Source: Prevotella fusca JCM 17724
GTDB taxonomy: Bacteria; Bacteroidota; Bacteroidia; Bacteroidales; Bacteroidaceae
Assembly (NCBI RefSeq): GCF_001262015.1
Contig: NZ_CP012075.1
Location: 1,369,559-1,433,558 of the forward strand
Length of the DNA stretch: 64,000 bases
Reading direction: 5' to 3'
Shown in pieces: positions 8,298 through 18,106 of the stretch. The first letter of the stretch is position 1. The number at the start of each line of letters is the position of its first letter. The translations under genes were made by a program, and so were the position numbers. The notes under the pieces are model-generated. The model did not search any database. It was not told where the DNA came from and saw only the letters and a list, made by a program, of their open reading frames with translations.

Positions 8298-9455
8298 ATG
8301 ACCAAGAAATTCCCAACAGATAAGTTCAAAAACATAGAGACACCTTTTTATTATTATGACTGCAACCTCCTGCGGGAGACGCTACAGACGATTAATAATG
8401 AAGTGAAGCAGTATGAGGACTTTATCGTACACTATGCCATCAAGGCGAATGCAAATGCCAAAGTGCTGAATATAATCAGACAGACGGGAATGGGTGCAGA
8501 CTGTGTGAGTGGCGGTGAGATACAGCGTTGTCTGGACTGTGGCTTCCCTGCTGACAAGATAGTCTATGCTGGTGTTGGGAAAGCTGACTGGGAAATAAAC
8601 CTCGGTCTTGACCATGACATCTTCTGTTTCAACGTGGAGAGTGTTGCCGAGCTGGAGGTTATCAATGAACTGGCAGCCAAGAAAGGAAAGACAGCAAACG
8701 TGTGCTTCCGCATCAATCCTGATGTCGGTGCACACACACATGAGAAGATTACCACCGGGCTGGCCGAGAACAAGTTTGGTATTGCCATGCAGGATATGCT
8801 GCCGACAATACTGACAGCAGGCAAGATGGAGAACATCCGATTTGTCGGACTTCATTTCCACATCGGTTCACAGCTTCTTGACATGACCGACTACCGGCAC
8901 CTCTGCAGCCGTATCAACGAGATACAGGATGGCTTGGAACAACATAACATAAAGATTGAGAATATCAATGTCGGCGGTGGGCTGGGTATTGACTACGAGC
9001 AGCCCGACAGCAATCCCATCCCCGACTTCAAGGCATATTTCTACACCTTCGGACATTATCTGAAGTTGCGTAAGGGACAGAAACTGCACTTTGAGTTAGG
9101 ACGTGCTGTTGTCGGACAGATGGGAAGTCTCATCACCCGCACCCTTTACGTGAAACAGGGAACAGCCAAGCAGTTTGCTATTGTGGATGCAGGCATGACG
9201 GACCTCATCCGTCCGGCTCTCTACCAGGCAAGCCATAGGATAGAAAATCTGTCGAGCGATGAGGCACAACGAACCTATGATATTGTGGGACCTATCTGCG
9301 AGTCGAGTGATGTCTTTGCCAAAGACATATCCCTCAATACCATTCACCGTGGCGACCTGATTGCCTTACGGTCGGCTGGAGCATACGGCGAAATCATGGC
9401 TTCACAATATAACTGTAGGAAACTCCCCGTCGGATACCTGTCTGACGAACTGTAA
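8298..9455 (+). CDS. lysA: Diaminopimelate decarboxylase
   Basis: The 385-residue PLP enzyme decarboxylates meso-diaminopimelate to lysine. YAIKANAN near residue 55 supplies the PLP lysine; HFHIGSQ and the NVGGGLGIDY glycine loop follow; and the C-terminal CESSDVFAKD, with the catalytic cysteine, and AYGEIMASQYN are present, in family order. It lies in an operon after lysC and 19 bp before a glycosyltransferase gene. Confidence 0.95.
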   Translation: MTKKFPTDKFKNIETPFYYYDCNLLRETLQTINNEVKQYEDFIVHYAIKANANAKVLNIIRQTGMGADCVSGGEIQRCLDCGFPADKIVYAGVGKADWEINLGLDHDIFCFNVESVAELEVINELAAKKGKTANVCFRINPDVGAHTHEKITTGLAENKFGIAMQDMLPTILTAGKMENIRFVGLHFHIGSQLLDMTDYRHLCSRINEIQDGLEQHNIKIENINVGGGLGIDYEQPDSNPIPDFKAYFYTFGHYLKLRKGQKLHFELGRAVVGQMGSLITRTLYVKQGTAKQFAIVDAGMTDLIRPALYQASHRIENLSSDEAQRTYDIVGPICESSDVFAKDISLNTIHRGDLIALRSAGAYGEIMASQYNCRKLPVGYLSDEL

Positions 9456-9474
9456 TAAATAATAAAACGAATAA

Positions 9475-10713
9475 ATGTTCACCTTTGATAATACAACCAT
9501 CATCCTTTCAGCAACGCTTGTCATCCTTGCATTGCTGACCTCACTGCTTAATCCTTTCCTCCGAAAGGTAAGGATTTCAGAGCATGGTGTGCCTGCTTCC
9601 GTGACTGATACAGAGGAAACTAAGGACGCAGATGACACTGCCGGGGAAGCAGTCAACACGACAGAAGAAGTGGATGTTATCTCTGCAACAGCCTGCACTC
9701 TGCCATCAATTTCAATCATCTTCACACCGCACGACAACGCAGGAGAACTGACAAAATATCTCCCTTTCTATCTGAATCAAAACTATCCGGCAGACTTCCA
9801 GGTGATTGTTGTGGCTCCACAGAATGACTATGAGACAAGTGATGTACTGAAGAGGTTTGCCGATAATCCCCACCTCTACACCACCTTCATCCCCGACTCA
9901 TCCCGTTATATGAGCAAAAAGAAACTCGCTGTCACGCTTGGAGTGAAGGCAGCAAAACATGACTGGGTGATAATGGCAGACATCTGCTGCCGTCCGATGA
10001 GCGAAAACTGGCTGATGACAATCGCCAGCAACTGCACAGAAGGGAAAGAACTCGTTGTGGGTTACACCCGATATGAGGATGAAACACCCGATTACCGACA
10101 CTTTGAACGCTATTACCAGGCACGCTACTTCATGCGTGAATACCAGCATCACAAAGCATACGGCTGTCCATTCAACGCACTGATATTCCGCAAGAGCATC
10201 TTCTTGAAAAGGGAAGGATTCCGTGGAAATCTCAAGTATCTGCGTGGAGAATACGATTTCATGGTCAACAAATATGCCAAGGGTGATAACCTCGTATTGG
10301 AAAATTCGCCTGAAGGAACACTCATTGAAGAGACTCCGACAGGGAAAGTATGGCTCGGTATACACCTTTTCTATATGGAGAACCGGCAGCACATGGAACG
10401 CACTGTACAGCATCGTTTCCTCCCTTATCTCGACCAGACGGCACTGCATGGCAACTACCTGCTGCAGTGTATTGCCCTCATTGTAGCCCTCCTGCTCGGT
10501 CAGTGGACGATTGCAGCTGCTGCCGGACTGGCACTTCTGCTGTCCGTAACGCTCCGTCTCATCATAGGAAAGAAAGCGCTGAGACGTTTTAACATCGACA
10601 TTCCTGCATGGAAGATAATCCCATACGAAATAGCTGTTGCATGGAAGCACCTTGGTTACAGGATTAAATACCATCGTGCAAACAAGTACGACTTCATCTC
10701 CCATAAACTATAA
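9475..10713 (+). CDS. Membrane-associated family 2 glycosyltransferase
   Basis: The 412-residue protein has an N-terminal transmembrane helix (about 8-27), an acidic Thr/Asp/Glu-rich linker, a GT-A fold (about 75-310) with SIIFTPHDNAGEL, FQVIVVAPQND and MADICCRP in the place of the nucleotide-sugar DxD site, and one or two C-terminal helices (about 325-360) with a Leu/Ala-rich core. The GT2 domain would transfer a sugar at the inner membrane face; substrate is unknown. It directly abuts the next gene (stop at 10713, start at 10714), so the two are coupled and may build one surface glycan. Confidence 0.8.
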   Translation: MFTFDNTTIILSATLVILALLTSLLNPFLRKVRISEHGVPASVTDTEETKDADDTAGEAVNTTEEVDVISATACTLPSISIIFTPHDNAGELTKYLPFYLNQNYPADFQVIVVAPQNDYETSDVLKRFADNPHLYTTFIPDSSRYMSKKKLAVTLGVKAAKHDWVIMADICCRPMSENWLMTIASNCTEGKELVVGYTRYEDETPDYRHFERYYQARYFMREYQHHKAYGCPFNALIFRKSIFLKREGFRGNLKYLRGEYDFMVNKYAKGDNLVLENSPEGTLIEETPTGKVWLGIHLFYMENRQHMERTVQHRFLPYLDQTALHGNYLLQCIALIVALLLGQWTIAAAAGLALLLSVTLRLIIGKKALRRFNIDIPAWKIIPYEIAVAWKHLGYRIKYHRANKYDFISHKL

Positions 10714-11871
10714 ATGCGCATCATACATTACATAGACGGCATAAAGGCAGGTAACCTGCTGTCAGATTACTTTCTTCGTCTCACCACGGCGCAGAAAGAA
10801 CATGCTGATGTCAGAACCGTCACACGAAAGGACAACTTCAAGAAGCTGCTCACTGACTATCACCCTGACATCGTGCACATTCACACCTGCTGGGACTATC
10901 AGGCTGCAGCATACGCCAAGCGGGCTGCAAAACAGGGCTGTGCCGTAGTGTTCTCACCACATTGGGCACTTGACGAACGAAGCAGGACAACCGAACAGAA
11001 GCGCACGAAGCAACTGAAAGCACTGCTCTATCAGATGAAGATGGTGCAGCGAGTGGATGCGCTGCTCGTTACTACCGAACGTGAAAGACAGCACATCCTG
11101 CAGTTAGGCTGGACAAAACGCATTGACGTAGTGGCTGACAGCGTTCTGAACAGTCAGCTCAGCGATGACAATATGGCGCAACAGACGATTGCTTTCTACC
11201 GAAAAGTACTCGACACACGCTATCAGTTTGCCATGACAGCCATGGAGAAAGACGCCATACCAAGTCTGCTGCATGCTGGCCTGGCACGGGAAACAACCCA
11301 CAACCTCCTGCCCAGTGACCAGCTCCTGAACCTGCGGAGTCTGAATCCAGAACAGTGGCGGCGCATCCTGCTTTATGCCGATGATGAAGGAATAAGGGAT
11401 ATTGTAGATAACAGTATCAGTCGGTTGCAACTCCATGCACCAGCCATTGACACCGCAGCCATCCAGCGATACATACTATTATCGCCCAAGGAAACAGAAT
11501 CAGTAGATTCAAAGAAGCTGACAGGAAACCAACCCCTAATCCGGCAAAGGCTCAATGACAACCTCAAGCAGGAGGACGCTTTGCTCAAGGAGATTGCAAC
11601 AATGATGGCTAACACACGACAGGTGGAGCGCAAAGACACGCTCTCCCTGCGCCTGCTTGCCGACCTGTACACTACAATAAAGTATAATGATTATGACGAA
11701 GACCGACTGGCAGAACTGCTCCGCCACATGCGTATCTATCGTTATTCACGCCGTATAATACAACTTCTTGCCGACAAGATTCACCTGAAAGAAGGGTTCA
11801 TGCCTTTCCCTCCGCTCAATGACAGACGGACAAAGGGCATCGTAAGAAGGAATTTCACACAAAGACATTAA
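10714..11871 (+). CDS. Glycosyltransferase-like protein, GT-B N-terminal half with novel C-terminus
   Basis: The 385-residue product starts with MRIIHYIDGI and contains PDIVHIHTCWD and FSPHW, typical of the acceptor-binding half of GT4 enzymes (residues 1-150). The expected C-terminal donor-binding half (EGFG-type motifs) is absent. Instead, residues 150-385 are charged, helical and without motifs I know. It follows a GT2 gene with no gap and precedes fbp by 3 bp. It may be an inactive or accessory subunit of the upstream enzyme, or belong to a divergent family. Confidence 0.7.
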   Translation: MRIIHYIDGIKAGNLLSDYFLRLTTAQKEHADVRTVTRKDNFKKLLTDYHPDIVHIHTCWDYQAAAYAKRAAKQGCAVVFSPHWALDERSRTTEQKRTKQLKALLYQMKMVQRVDALLVTTERERQHILQLGWTKRIDVVADSVLNSQLSDDNMAQQTIAFYRKVLDTRYQFAMTAMEKDAIPSLLHAGLARETTHNLLPSDQLLNLRSLNPEQWRRILLYADDEGIRDIVDNSISRLQLHAPAIDTAAIQRYILLSPKETESVDSKKLTGNQPLIRQRLNDNLKQEDALLKEIATMMANTRQVERKDTLSLRLLADLYTTIKYNDYDEDRLAELLRHMRIYRYSRRIIQLLADKIHLKEGFMPFPPLNDRRTKGIVRRNFTQRH

Positions 11872-11874
11872 CAC

Positions 11875-13887
11875 ATGACAAAAAAGAAATATGACTTGAA
11901 GAAGGACGAACGTTACCTGCAACTGCTGGCAAAGTCGTTCCCCACCATAGCTGATGCTGCAACTGAGATTATCAACCTTGAGGCTATCGCACATCTGCCA
12001 AAGGGTACGGAACACTTCCTTGCCGACATACACGGTGAATATCAGGCGTTCCAACATGTGCTCAAGAACGCCTCCGGAAACATCAAGAGAAAGGTCAACG
12101 AGCTGTTCGGAGAGACGCTGCGTGGCATCGAGAAGCGTGAGCTATGCACACTGATATACTATCCCGAACAGAAGCTGGAACTCGTCAAGCGTGAGGAGAA
12201 GGACATCAAGGACTGGTATCATATTACAATTTACCGGCTGGTAGAGGTGTGCCGTGACGTTTCCAGCAAATACACCCGTTCAAAAGTACGCAAGTCATTG
12301 CCGGTTGACTTCTCTTACATCATTCAGGAGTTGCTGCACGAACATTCTGACGACAAGGACAAGACCGACTATGTAAGTGCCATCATCAAGACGATTATCT
12401 CAACCGGACGTGCTGATGACTTCATCATCGCCATCTGTGAGGTAATCCAGCGACTGGTCATTGACCAGCTGCATATCTTAGGTGATGTGTACGACCGTGG
12501 GCCGGGTGCACACATCGTAATGGATACTCTGAAGAACTACCACACATGGGATATTACCTGGGGAAACCACGACATCCTGTGGATGGGAGCCTGTGCAGGC
12601 AACGATGCCTGTATCTGTAATGTCATCCGTATCGCACTGCGTTATGCCAACATGGCTACCATTGAAGACGGATATGGCATCAACCTTATCCAGCTGGCTA
12701 CCTTTGCAATGGACATGTACGGCAATGACCCCTGCGAAGAATTCATGCCGAAGGTGTCGAAGGATAATCCGCTTGATGACCGCAGCATGACGCTGACAGC
12801 ACAGATGCACAAGGCTATCAGTATCATTCAGTTCAAGATAGAGTCACAGATCATCAGCCGTCATCCGCTCTGGAAAATGGATGACCGCCGTCTGCTCAAT
12901 GCCATTGATTACAAGAAGGGTACGATTACAATAAGTGGAAAGGAATACAAGATGCGTTCATGCAACTTCCCGACCATTGACCCGAAGCACCCCGACCAGC
13001 TCACTGAAGGCGAACAGGCTCTCATCGACCGACTGCACCATTCCTTCACAGGCAGCGAGAAACTGCGCAGCCATATCCGCTCCCTGCTCCGTCATGGATG
13101 TATGTATAACATCTTCAACCATAACCTGCTCTATCATGCTTCCATCCCGCTAACGAAGGATGGCGAACTGAAAGAGGTGGAGATTGCACCGGGAGTGAAG
13201 CTGAAAGGCAAGGAGCTGCTCTATCAGACTGGGATGAAAATCCGTTCTGCTTTCCAGACCAACAACGACCTGCAGACGGAAGAAGAGCATCAGGATGCCA
13301 TAGACTTCTTCCTCTATCTATGGTGCGGACCGGACAGCCCGCTCTTCGACAAAGCCAAGATGGCTACCTTCGAACGTTATTTCCTCGCTGAGAAAGAGAC
13401 GCATCATGAGGAAAAAGGATATTACTTCGACATGCGTGACAACGAAAAGATTGCTGACATGATCATGGACGAGTTCGATGTGCCACATCCTAACCGCCAT
13501 ATCATCAACGGTCACATGCCTGTCCATGTCGTCAAGGGTGAGAACCCCATCAAGGCAAACGGAAAACTGATGGTCATTGATGGCGGATTCTCACAGGCTT
13601 ACCATAAGGAGACTGGCATTGCAGGTTACACCCTCGTTTATCATTCCCGTGGCTTCCAGCTCGTACAGCACGAACCGTTCACATCTACTGAAGATGCCAT
13701 CATACGTGGTACCGACATTGTGTCAACCACCCAGATTGTCGAGATGAACCAGCAGCGTCTGCGTGTTGAAGATACGGACAAGGGTATAGAACTGCGGCTC
13801 CAGATTGAGGCTCTCAAGGAACTTCTCTATGCTTATCGCTGTGGTTTCATCACAGAACATGAGCGTAAGAATCCTCCGAAAGTCTGA
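11875..13887 (+). CDS. fbp: Fructose-1,6-bisphosphatase, class III
   Basis: The 670-residue length and calcineurin-like metallophosphatase motifs fit Firmicutes/Bacteroidota class III FBPase: ADIHGEYQAF, LGDVYDRGPG and WGNHDILWMG for the dimetal site, then INGHMPVH and VIDGGFSQAYH. It removes the 1-phosphate in gluconeogenesis. It is last in the run beginning with ftsE; a stem at 14133 may end transcription. Confidence 0.95.
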   Translation: MTKKKYDLKKDERYLQLLAKSFPTIADAATEIINLEAIAHLPKGTEHFLADIHGEYQAFQHVLKNASGNIKRKVNELFGETLRGIEKRELCTLIYYPEQKLELVKREEKDIKDWYHITIYRLVEVCRDVSSKYTRSKVRKSLPVDFSYIIQELLHEHSDDKDKTDYVSAIIKTIISTGRADDFIIAICEVIQRLVIDQLHILGDVYDRGPGAHIVMDTLKNYHTWDITWGNHDILWMGACAGNDACICNVIRIALRYANMATIEDGYGINLIQLATFAMDMYGNDPCEEFMPKVSKDNPLDDRSMTLTAQMHKAISIIQFKIESQIISRHPLWKMDDRRLLNAIDYKKGTITISGKEYKMRSCNFPTIDPKHPDQLTEGEQALIDRLHHSFTGSEKLRSHIRSLLRHGCMYNIFNHNLLYHASIPLTKDGELKEVEIAPGVKLKGKELLYQTGMKIRSAFQTNNDLQTEEEHQDAIDFFLYLWCGPDSPLFDKAKMATFERYFLAEKETHHEEKGYYFDMRDNEKIADMIMDEFDVPHPNRHIINGHMPVHVVKGENPIKANGKLMVIDGGFSQAYHKETGIAGYTLVYHSRGFQLVQHEPFTSTEDAIIRGTDIVSTTQIVEMNQQRLRVEDTDKGIELRLQIEALKELLYAYRCGFITEHERKNPPKV

Positions 13888-13986
13888 AAGCAGATTGTAA
13901 AGCCATCAGTAGCAGGACTTTGCCAAAGGATTTCAACGAATATTGTTCCCACTCCGACAGCATCTTGCAAGGTGTTTAGCCCTCAG

Positions 13987-14074
13987 CACCATTGGTGCTC
14001 AGCCCCAACACCATTGGTGCCCAGTCCCAACACCATTGGTGTTTACCAACAACACATCGGTTGAAAACGGGATG
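13987..14074 (+). repeat. 22-bp tandem repeat array, family B (copy 2)
   Basis: Four units start at 13987, 14009, 14031 and 14053, spaced exactly 22 bp. The first three begin CACCATTGGTG; the last is CACATCGGTTG followed by AAAACGGGATG. A flanking TAAGACACTAAAGGCTAACT (14101-14120) is shared in looser form with the other family B loci. Confidence 0.85.
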
Positions 14075-14132
14075 AAAGGTTTATCTTTGTCATTACATGG
14101 TAAGACACTAAAGGCTAACTAAATTCTGACAT

Positions 14133-14173
14133 ATCCAAGTGTTTTGAGAATTTTGTTTCTCAGGCACTTGGAT
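14133..14173 (+). terminator. Possible terminator after fbp
   Basis: ATCCAAGTG (14133-14141) pairs with CACTTGGAT (14165-14173), and an inner GAGA/TCTC stem lies in the loop. There is no T-run directly after it. It separates the plus-strand housekeeping run from the minus-strand RHS region. Confidence 0.45.
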
Positions 14174-14179
14174 TTCTCA

Positions 14180-14460
14180 CAAGATTTACCGTAATAGTAG
14201 AAGCCAGTCTCCTCATCCATCTCTTTGCCATTGAACTTGTATGGCAGGTCTTCGGATGATGAGTGCTCGTCAACCAACAGTTCACCATATGGCAGGTAGG
14301 CATCATGCTGTTACCTCCGTCGTCTGTGATGTAAGACGTACTGCCGAGGTGGTCACTGTGATAGAAGAAGGTTTCTTCACGTGATGTGTCATTGGGAATG
14401 TAACTATAACCAGCCTGTGGATTTATCAGGATTGCTCAGGTCTTTCCAAGAGATTAGGGC
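14180..14460 (-). pseudogene. RHS core remnant (copy a, terminal and most decayed)
   Basis: Minus-strand translation in shifting frames gives GYSYIPNDTS, FFYHSDHLGSTSYITDD, YLPYGELLVDEHSSS and KFNGKEMDEETGFYYYG, the same core as the four intact-looking copies upstream. At least two frameshifts (one at about 14310) break it, and no toxin domain follows. It is the oldest-looking copy and the downstream edge of the RHS array. Confidence 0.85.
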
Positions 14461-14471
14461 ACTCAGAATTC

Positions 14472-14900
14472 TTAATAGAGAGTTATATAGACATTTGTAG
14501 AGAAAAAACCACCTTCTTTATATTGCCAAATGAAAACCTTTTTGTGCAACATCTCCGAAAGATTTTTTGCAGCAAAATAGTCTTCTGAAATCTCTATTCT
14601 CTTTTTTGATAGAATAATAAAAGGAGGAGTCCTTTTTTCTATCATGCTTAACTTTAACGTTTCTGGGATGACTTTTTCCCTCTTATTTTTTAAAGAAAAG
14701 CCAATGTATATAAATTCGTTATATTCTTCTACTTTAATAAATTCTGTACATATATCGAGAATCGAAAAAGAAACTTTCAGCCACTCTCTTCTTTGTATTT
14801 CATTACAAAAATCAGTTATATGACGATCTGTATAAATATCGTCAGAAAATGAAAATCTCTTAATCCACCTATGTAATCTCTTTCTACAATTTGTATCCAT
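14472..14900 (-). CDS. Hypothetical protein, candidate orphan immunity or toxin-derived protein
   Basis: The 142-residue soluble product has no signal peptide and no motif I recognise; it is rich in Lys, Ile, Phe and Glu, and more AT-rich than the housekeeping genes. It sits between two RHS core copies, 61 bp after the broken core ending at 14962, in the slot where the other cassettes carry their immunity gene. Function is inferred from position only; it could also be a leftover piece of a toxin. Confidence 0.55.
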   Translation of the reverse strand: MDTNCRKRLHRWIKRFSFSDDIYTDRHITDFCNEIQRREWLKVSFSILDICTEFIKVEEYNEFIYIGFSLKNKREKVIPETLKLSMIEKRTPPFIILSKKRIEISEDYFAAKNLSEMLHKKVFIWQYKEGGFFSTNVYITLY

Positions 14901-14961
14901 ATTAAATTAAACTTTAAACCCTCCAGTGCTAAGCTGTTTCCGAGTTTTTCATTTGATGTTG

Positions 14962-15765
14962 TCAAAAAGAATAAGAACTACTGAACGGCATTTCACCTGT
15001 ACGTGCATCTACCCCATACCAAATACTTGCCATAGGATTCAAGAACCTTACACCGTAATGGTACAAGCCGGTTTCCTCATCGAACTGCTTGCCGTTGAAC
15101 TTATAGGGCATGTCTTGGGATGACGAGTGTTCATCAACTAACAGTTCACCATATGGAAGATAAGCATCATACTGTGTGATGTTGGCTTTATCATCTGTGA
15201 TGTAAGACGTTGAACCGAGGTGGTCACTGTGATAGAAGAATATTTCTTCCTTTGTGGTGTCGTTTGGAATGTAACCGTAACCAACCTGCGGGTCATCAGG
15301 GTTGGTTGGGTCGTTCCAGCTTACAGGTGGACCAGGGTTGGTATTCGGTGTGGTGTTGGGGCGTGGAGTCTGAATCCAGCCCTGTGGCACATCGTGGTTA
15401 CCGAGTGTGTCAATGATAGAGTTATATCCTCGTTTTGTATTCTCCGGATCACCATACGCACCCTTCATTGTAGGAACACCGGGAGCAATGCCCTGCTGCT
15501 TATAGTATGCTTCTTTCTGCTTCTGAATCTGATTCATACGTTCAGCATAGTCCTGCTGACCAGCCGTCACATATGAACCGTTGCGTCCATAGACGTTATT
15601 GAACAGACCTGTTCCTATCCTTGAAGCGATTCGTTTGTCACCAAGATAGTAATGCTTCGTAAAACGGTTCTTATTGATAGAGAGAATACTTGCAGGGTAC
15701 AGCGTGAAGTTATCGGTTTCATGGAACGTTATTCCCTGCGGTGCACCATTGACATATACACTCTA
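14962..15765 (-). pseudogene. RHS core copy b, toxin domain lost
   Basis: The open frame runs from a TAG at about 15766 to 14962 and encodes the core: VYVNGAPQGITFHETDN, RFTKHYYLGDKR, QQDYAERMNQIQKQ, then HSDHLGSTSYITDD and KFNGKQFDEETGLYHYG. After GVDARTGEMPFSSSYSF it stops, whereas other copies read on through SSYSYC and NPI to a toxin domain, so the C-terminal domain has been deleted or shifted out of frame. The 107 bp between 15766 and 15873 have no counterpart in the other copies. Confidence 0.85.
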
Positions 15766-15873
15766 AAACCTCCACTGACATAAAAACCGTTTTATTGTAC
15801 TTCTACTATATTCTTTTCCACCTTGCTTCTCCCTACTTCGGTTACAGGATAGTAGACCTTCACCACACGTTGA

Positions 15874-16308
15874 TTACAGAATCTCCTTAACATATATAAT
15901 AATTTCATTTCCCCGATTAACAAATATGGAATCTCCTTTTTGTTCATAAGTGAAAACGGTACCATTATCAGAAAGTGATTTTTGTAGAATTATAATCTTT
16001 CTGTTTAATGGAATGTCTATATATTTTGTAAGATGCTTGTCGGATTTTAGTTCATTATTTGAATAGGATAGAATACCATCACTTCTATATATATCTACAT
16101 TGTTTAATCTCCTATTTATATAATATCCTATCATTTTTACGGAATACATCTTCTCTTTATATGTTATAATCTTATCACTAACATTATAATGTAATCCTTG
16201 GAATGTTTCCTTACAGTATAAAACATTGAAAGATTCATACTCTTGCTCTTTAGTTGAGCAAGAGTATAACAATATGAAAAATGCAATTAAACAACCAGTT
16301 TTTTTCAT
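15874..16308 (-). CDS. Lipoprotein, candidate immunity protein for the RHS YkuD-like toxin
   Basis: The 144-residue product starts MKKTGCLIAFFILLYSC, a lipoprotein signal with the acylated Cys about residue 17. The mature part is a small beta-rich domain without known motifs. Its ATG overlaps the stop of the upstream RHS toxin gene by 4 bp (ATGA), so the pair is translationally coupled. A lipoprotein partner would act in the periplasm, fitting a toxin with a peptidoglycan-enzyme-like domain. Immunity is inferred. Confidence 0.7.
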   Translation of the reverse strand: MKKTGCLIAFFILLYSCSTKEQEYESFNVLYCKETFQGLHYNVSDKIITYKEKMYSVKMIGYYINRRLNNVDIYRSDGILSYSNNELKSDKHLTKYIDIPLNRKIIILQKSLSDNGTVFTYEQKGDSIFVNRGNEIIIYVKEIL

Positions 16309-17405
16309 TTTATTACTACATTTTTAGTTTGCGGTATTTTATTCACATCTCTTTTCTCTATTATGACATCTATTCTATTCTTATTTGTTTTGCTTTTTCT
16401 AGATTGATTTATAATACTATCTAATATTTTATTTGTGTAATCGTTAGAAGAAGACTTGTCGCTATTTGTAATTCCGAAGCATCCTTCAGAGGCAGCATAA
16501 TGATACTCCCCTTTCAGATTATATATACCACCAACATGCATCATAACCCCAGCGGCAACATCACTTTTATTTCTATACTCCATTTCAACAGAAACATTAT
16601 TAGAAGTTGCATACATAACCTCAGAGCCGTGTTGTTTTAACTTCAATGCTTTGGTGCCATTTCCTTTAGGATACTCTATAACTTGTGCTGTATAACGATT
16701 GTCTTCTTCATTTTTAGGTTCATAAGCAACATTAGATAAAACCAATTTATTACCATTTCTATCACCTTTCCGCACGGTAAAGGCATCCCTTGTGACAGAG
16801 AATTCCATACGAAAGTCCTTATCCTCCGTATCACGGACTGTTACTTTATAAAGGCTTACCCTTGTAATAACGTCTCTTTCTTGTCCCGTATAACCTATAA
16901 TTCTTTGCCAAGTCGTCCTACCTGTTTTTTGTTTTGTGATTGTTATAATTGGATAAGCTCCATCTGGATCTACTAGTAAGATAGGGTTATTATGACAATA
17001 GGAATACGAACTAATATCAGGACACTTTTCTGTCAAAGGATCCACCCCATACCAAACACTTGTCACAGGATTCATATACCTTGCGCCATAATAGTATATT
17101 CCTGTTTCCTCGTCAAAATCCTTGCCGTTGAATTTGTATGGCAAATCTTCAGATGAGGAATGCTCGTCAACTAACAGTTCACCATACGGCAGGTAGGCAT
17201 CATATTGCGTGATGTTGGCGTGCTCATCCGTTATGTAAGACGTGCTGCCGAGGTGATTACTGTGATAGAAGAACGTTTCTTCCTTTGTGGTGTCGTTGGC
17301 AATGTAGCCATAACCAACCTGCGGGTCATCAGGGTTGCTTGGGTCGTTCCAGCTTACAGGTGGACCAGGGTTGGTATTCGGTGTGGTGTTGGGGTCTGAA
17401 TCCAA
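16305..17405 (-). CDS. RHS core copy c with L,D-transpeptidase-like C-terminal domain
   Basis: The 366-residue reading frame holds the end of an RHS core (about residues 1-145, with HSNHLGSTSYITDEHANI, KFNGKDFDEETGIYYYG and NPILLVDPDG) and then a unique domain of about 220 residues. In it, His290 is followed after 15 residues by S306-E-G-C309, the pattern H-x(14-17)-S/T-x-G-C of YkuD/L,D-transpeptidases; DUF5675 is another candidate. A 7-bp deletion at about 17393, relative to the other core copies, shifts the frame, so this ATG start is internal to an ancestral longer gene and the present product lacks the rest of RHS. The stop overlaps the downstream lipoprotein start. Confidence 0.75.
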   Translation of the reverse strand: MDSDPNTTPNTNPGPPVSWNDPSNPDDPQVGYGYIANDTTKEETFFYHSNHLGSTSYITDEHANITQYDAYLPYGELLVDEHSSSEDLPYKFNGKDFDEETGIYYYGARYMNPVTSVWYGVDPLTEKCPDISSYSYCHNNPILLVDPDGAYPIITITKQKTGRTTWQRIIGYTGQERDVITRVSLYKVTVRDTEDKDFRMEFSVTRDAFTVRKGDRNGNKLVLSNVAYEPKNEEDNRYTAQVIEYPKGNGTKALKLKQHGSEVMYATSNNVSVEMEYRNKSDVAAGVMMHVGGIYNLKGEYHYAASEGCFGITNSDKSSSNDYTNKILDSIINQSRKSKTNKNRIDVIIEKRDVNKIPQTKNVVIK

Positions 17406-17993
17406 CCCTGTGGCACATCGTGGTTACCGAGTGTGTCAATAATAGAGTTATATCCTCGTTTTGTATTCTCCGGATCACCATACGCACCCTTCATTGTAGG
17501 TACACCAGGTGCAATGCCCTGCTGCTTCTGTATCTGATTCATACGTTCAGCATAATCCTGCTGACCAGCCGTTACGTTTGAGCCGTTGCATCCATAGGCA
17601 TTGTTGCCGTCGAATGGTTACTGTCCTCATATTTATAAGCGAAGTTATAAGACTTAGCAATTGTCGTTGAGTCTACTTTCTGCACCTTTGTGAGAGGTTC
17701 GTTCATCCGTCCGAATGACATCACCAAGCGACGTCCCGGCAAATCATAACTTGGAGTTGTCTGCTCATAGCTGATATTGATATGTCCTCCGAAAGGAAGT
17801 GTTACGGAGCGAAGCATGTTCGTTCTTTCCATAAGGTTACGGTAGATGATAAGCTGCTTGCCCATCAAATATGATTAAATCAGGTAGTCCGTCACCGTCT
17901 ATATCTCTTATCGCAGTCTCAGTATAGCTGACACCATCAGACAAAGAACCTACTCCCTTGAATGTAAGTCTGAATTTCAAAATCCAAAAATGA
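17406..17993 (-). pseudogene. Decayed upstream part of RHS copy c, including an FG-GAP/VCBS-like piece
   Basis: Three broken stretches are stacked here. At 17880-17990 the minus strand encodes ETAIRDIDGDGLPDLI, a calcium-binding VCBS/FG-GAP repeat as found in SpvB-type N-terminal regions. At 17572-17868 lies YD-repeat material with YEQTTPSYDLPGRR and SFGRMNEPLTKVQKVD. At 17406-17571 lies core sequence QQGIAPGVPTMKGAYGD. YKYEDSNH is joined directly to NVTAGQQ sequence, so a large internal piece has been deleted at about 17600. Confidence 0.75.
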
Positions 17994-18106
17994 ATCGAAA
18001 TTGAGACCGAGAAGTTGCCTTACCCTGAGACAGAAGTTTTCTCAAATATATATACGAACCGTTTTTTCTTTTGAATTGGCAGTGTTCTATCCATCTTTTC
18101 CTTTAG

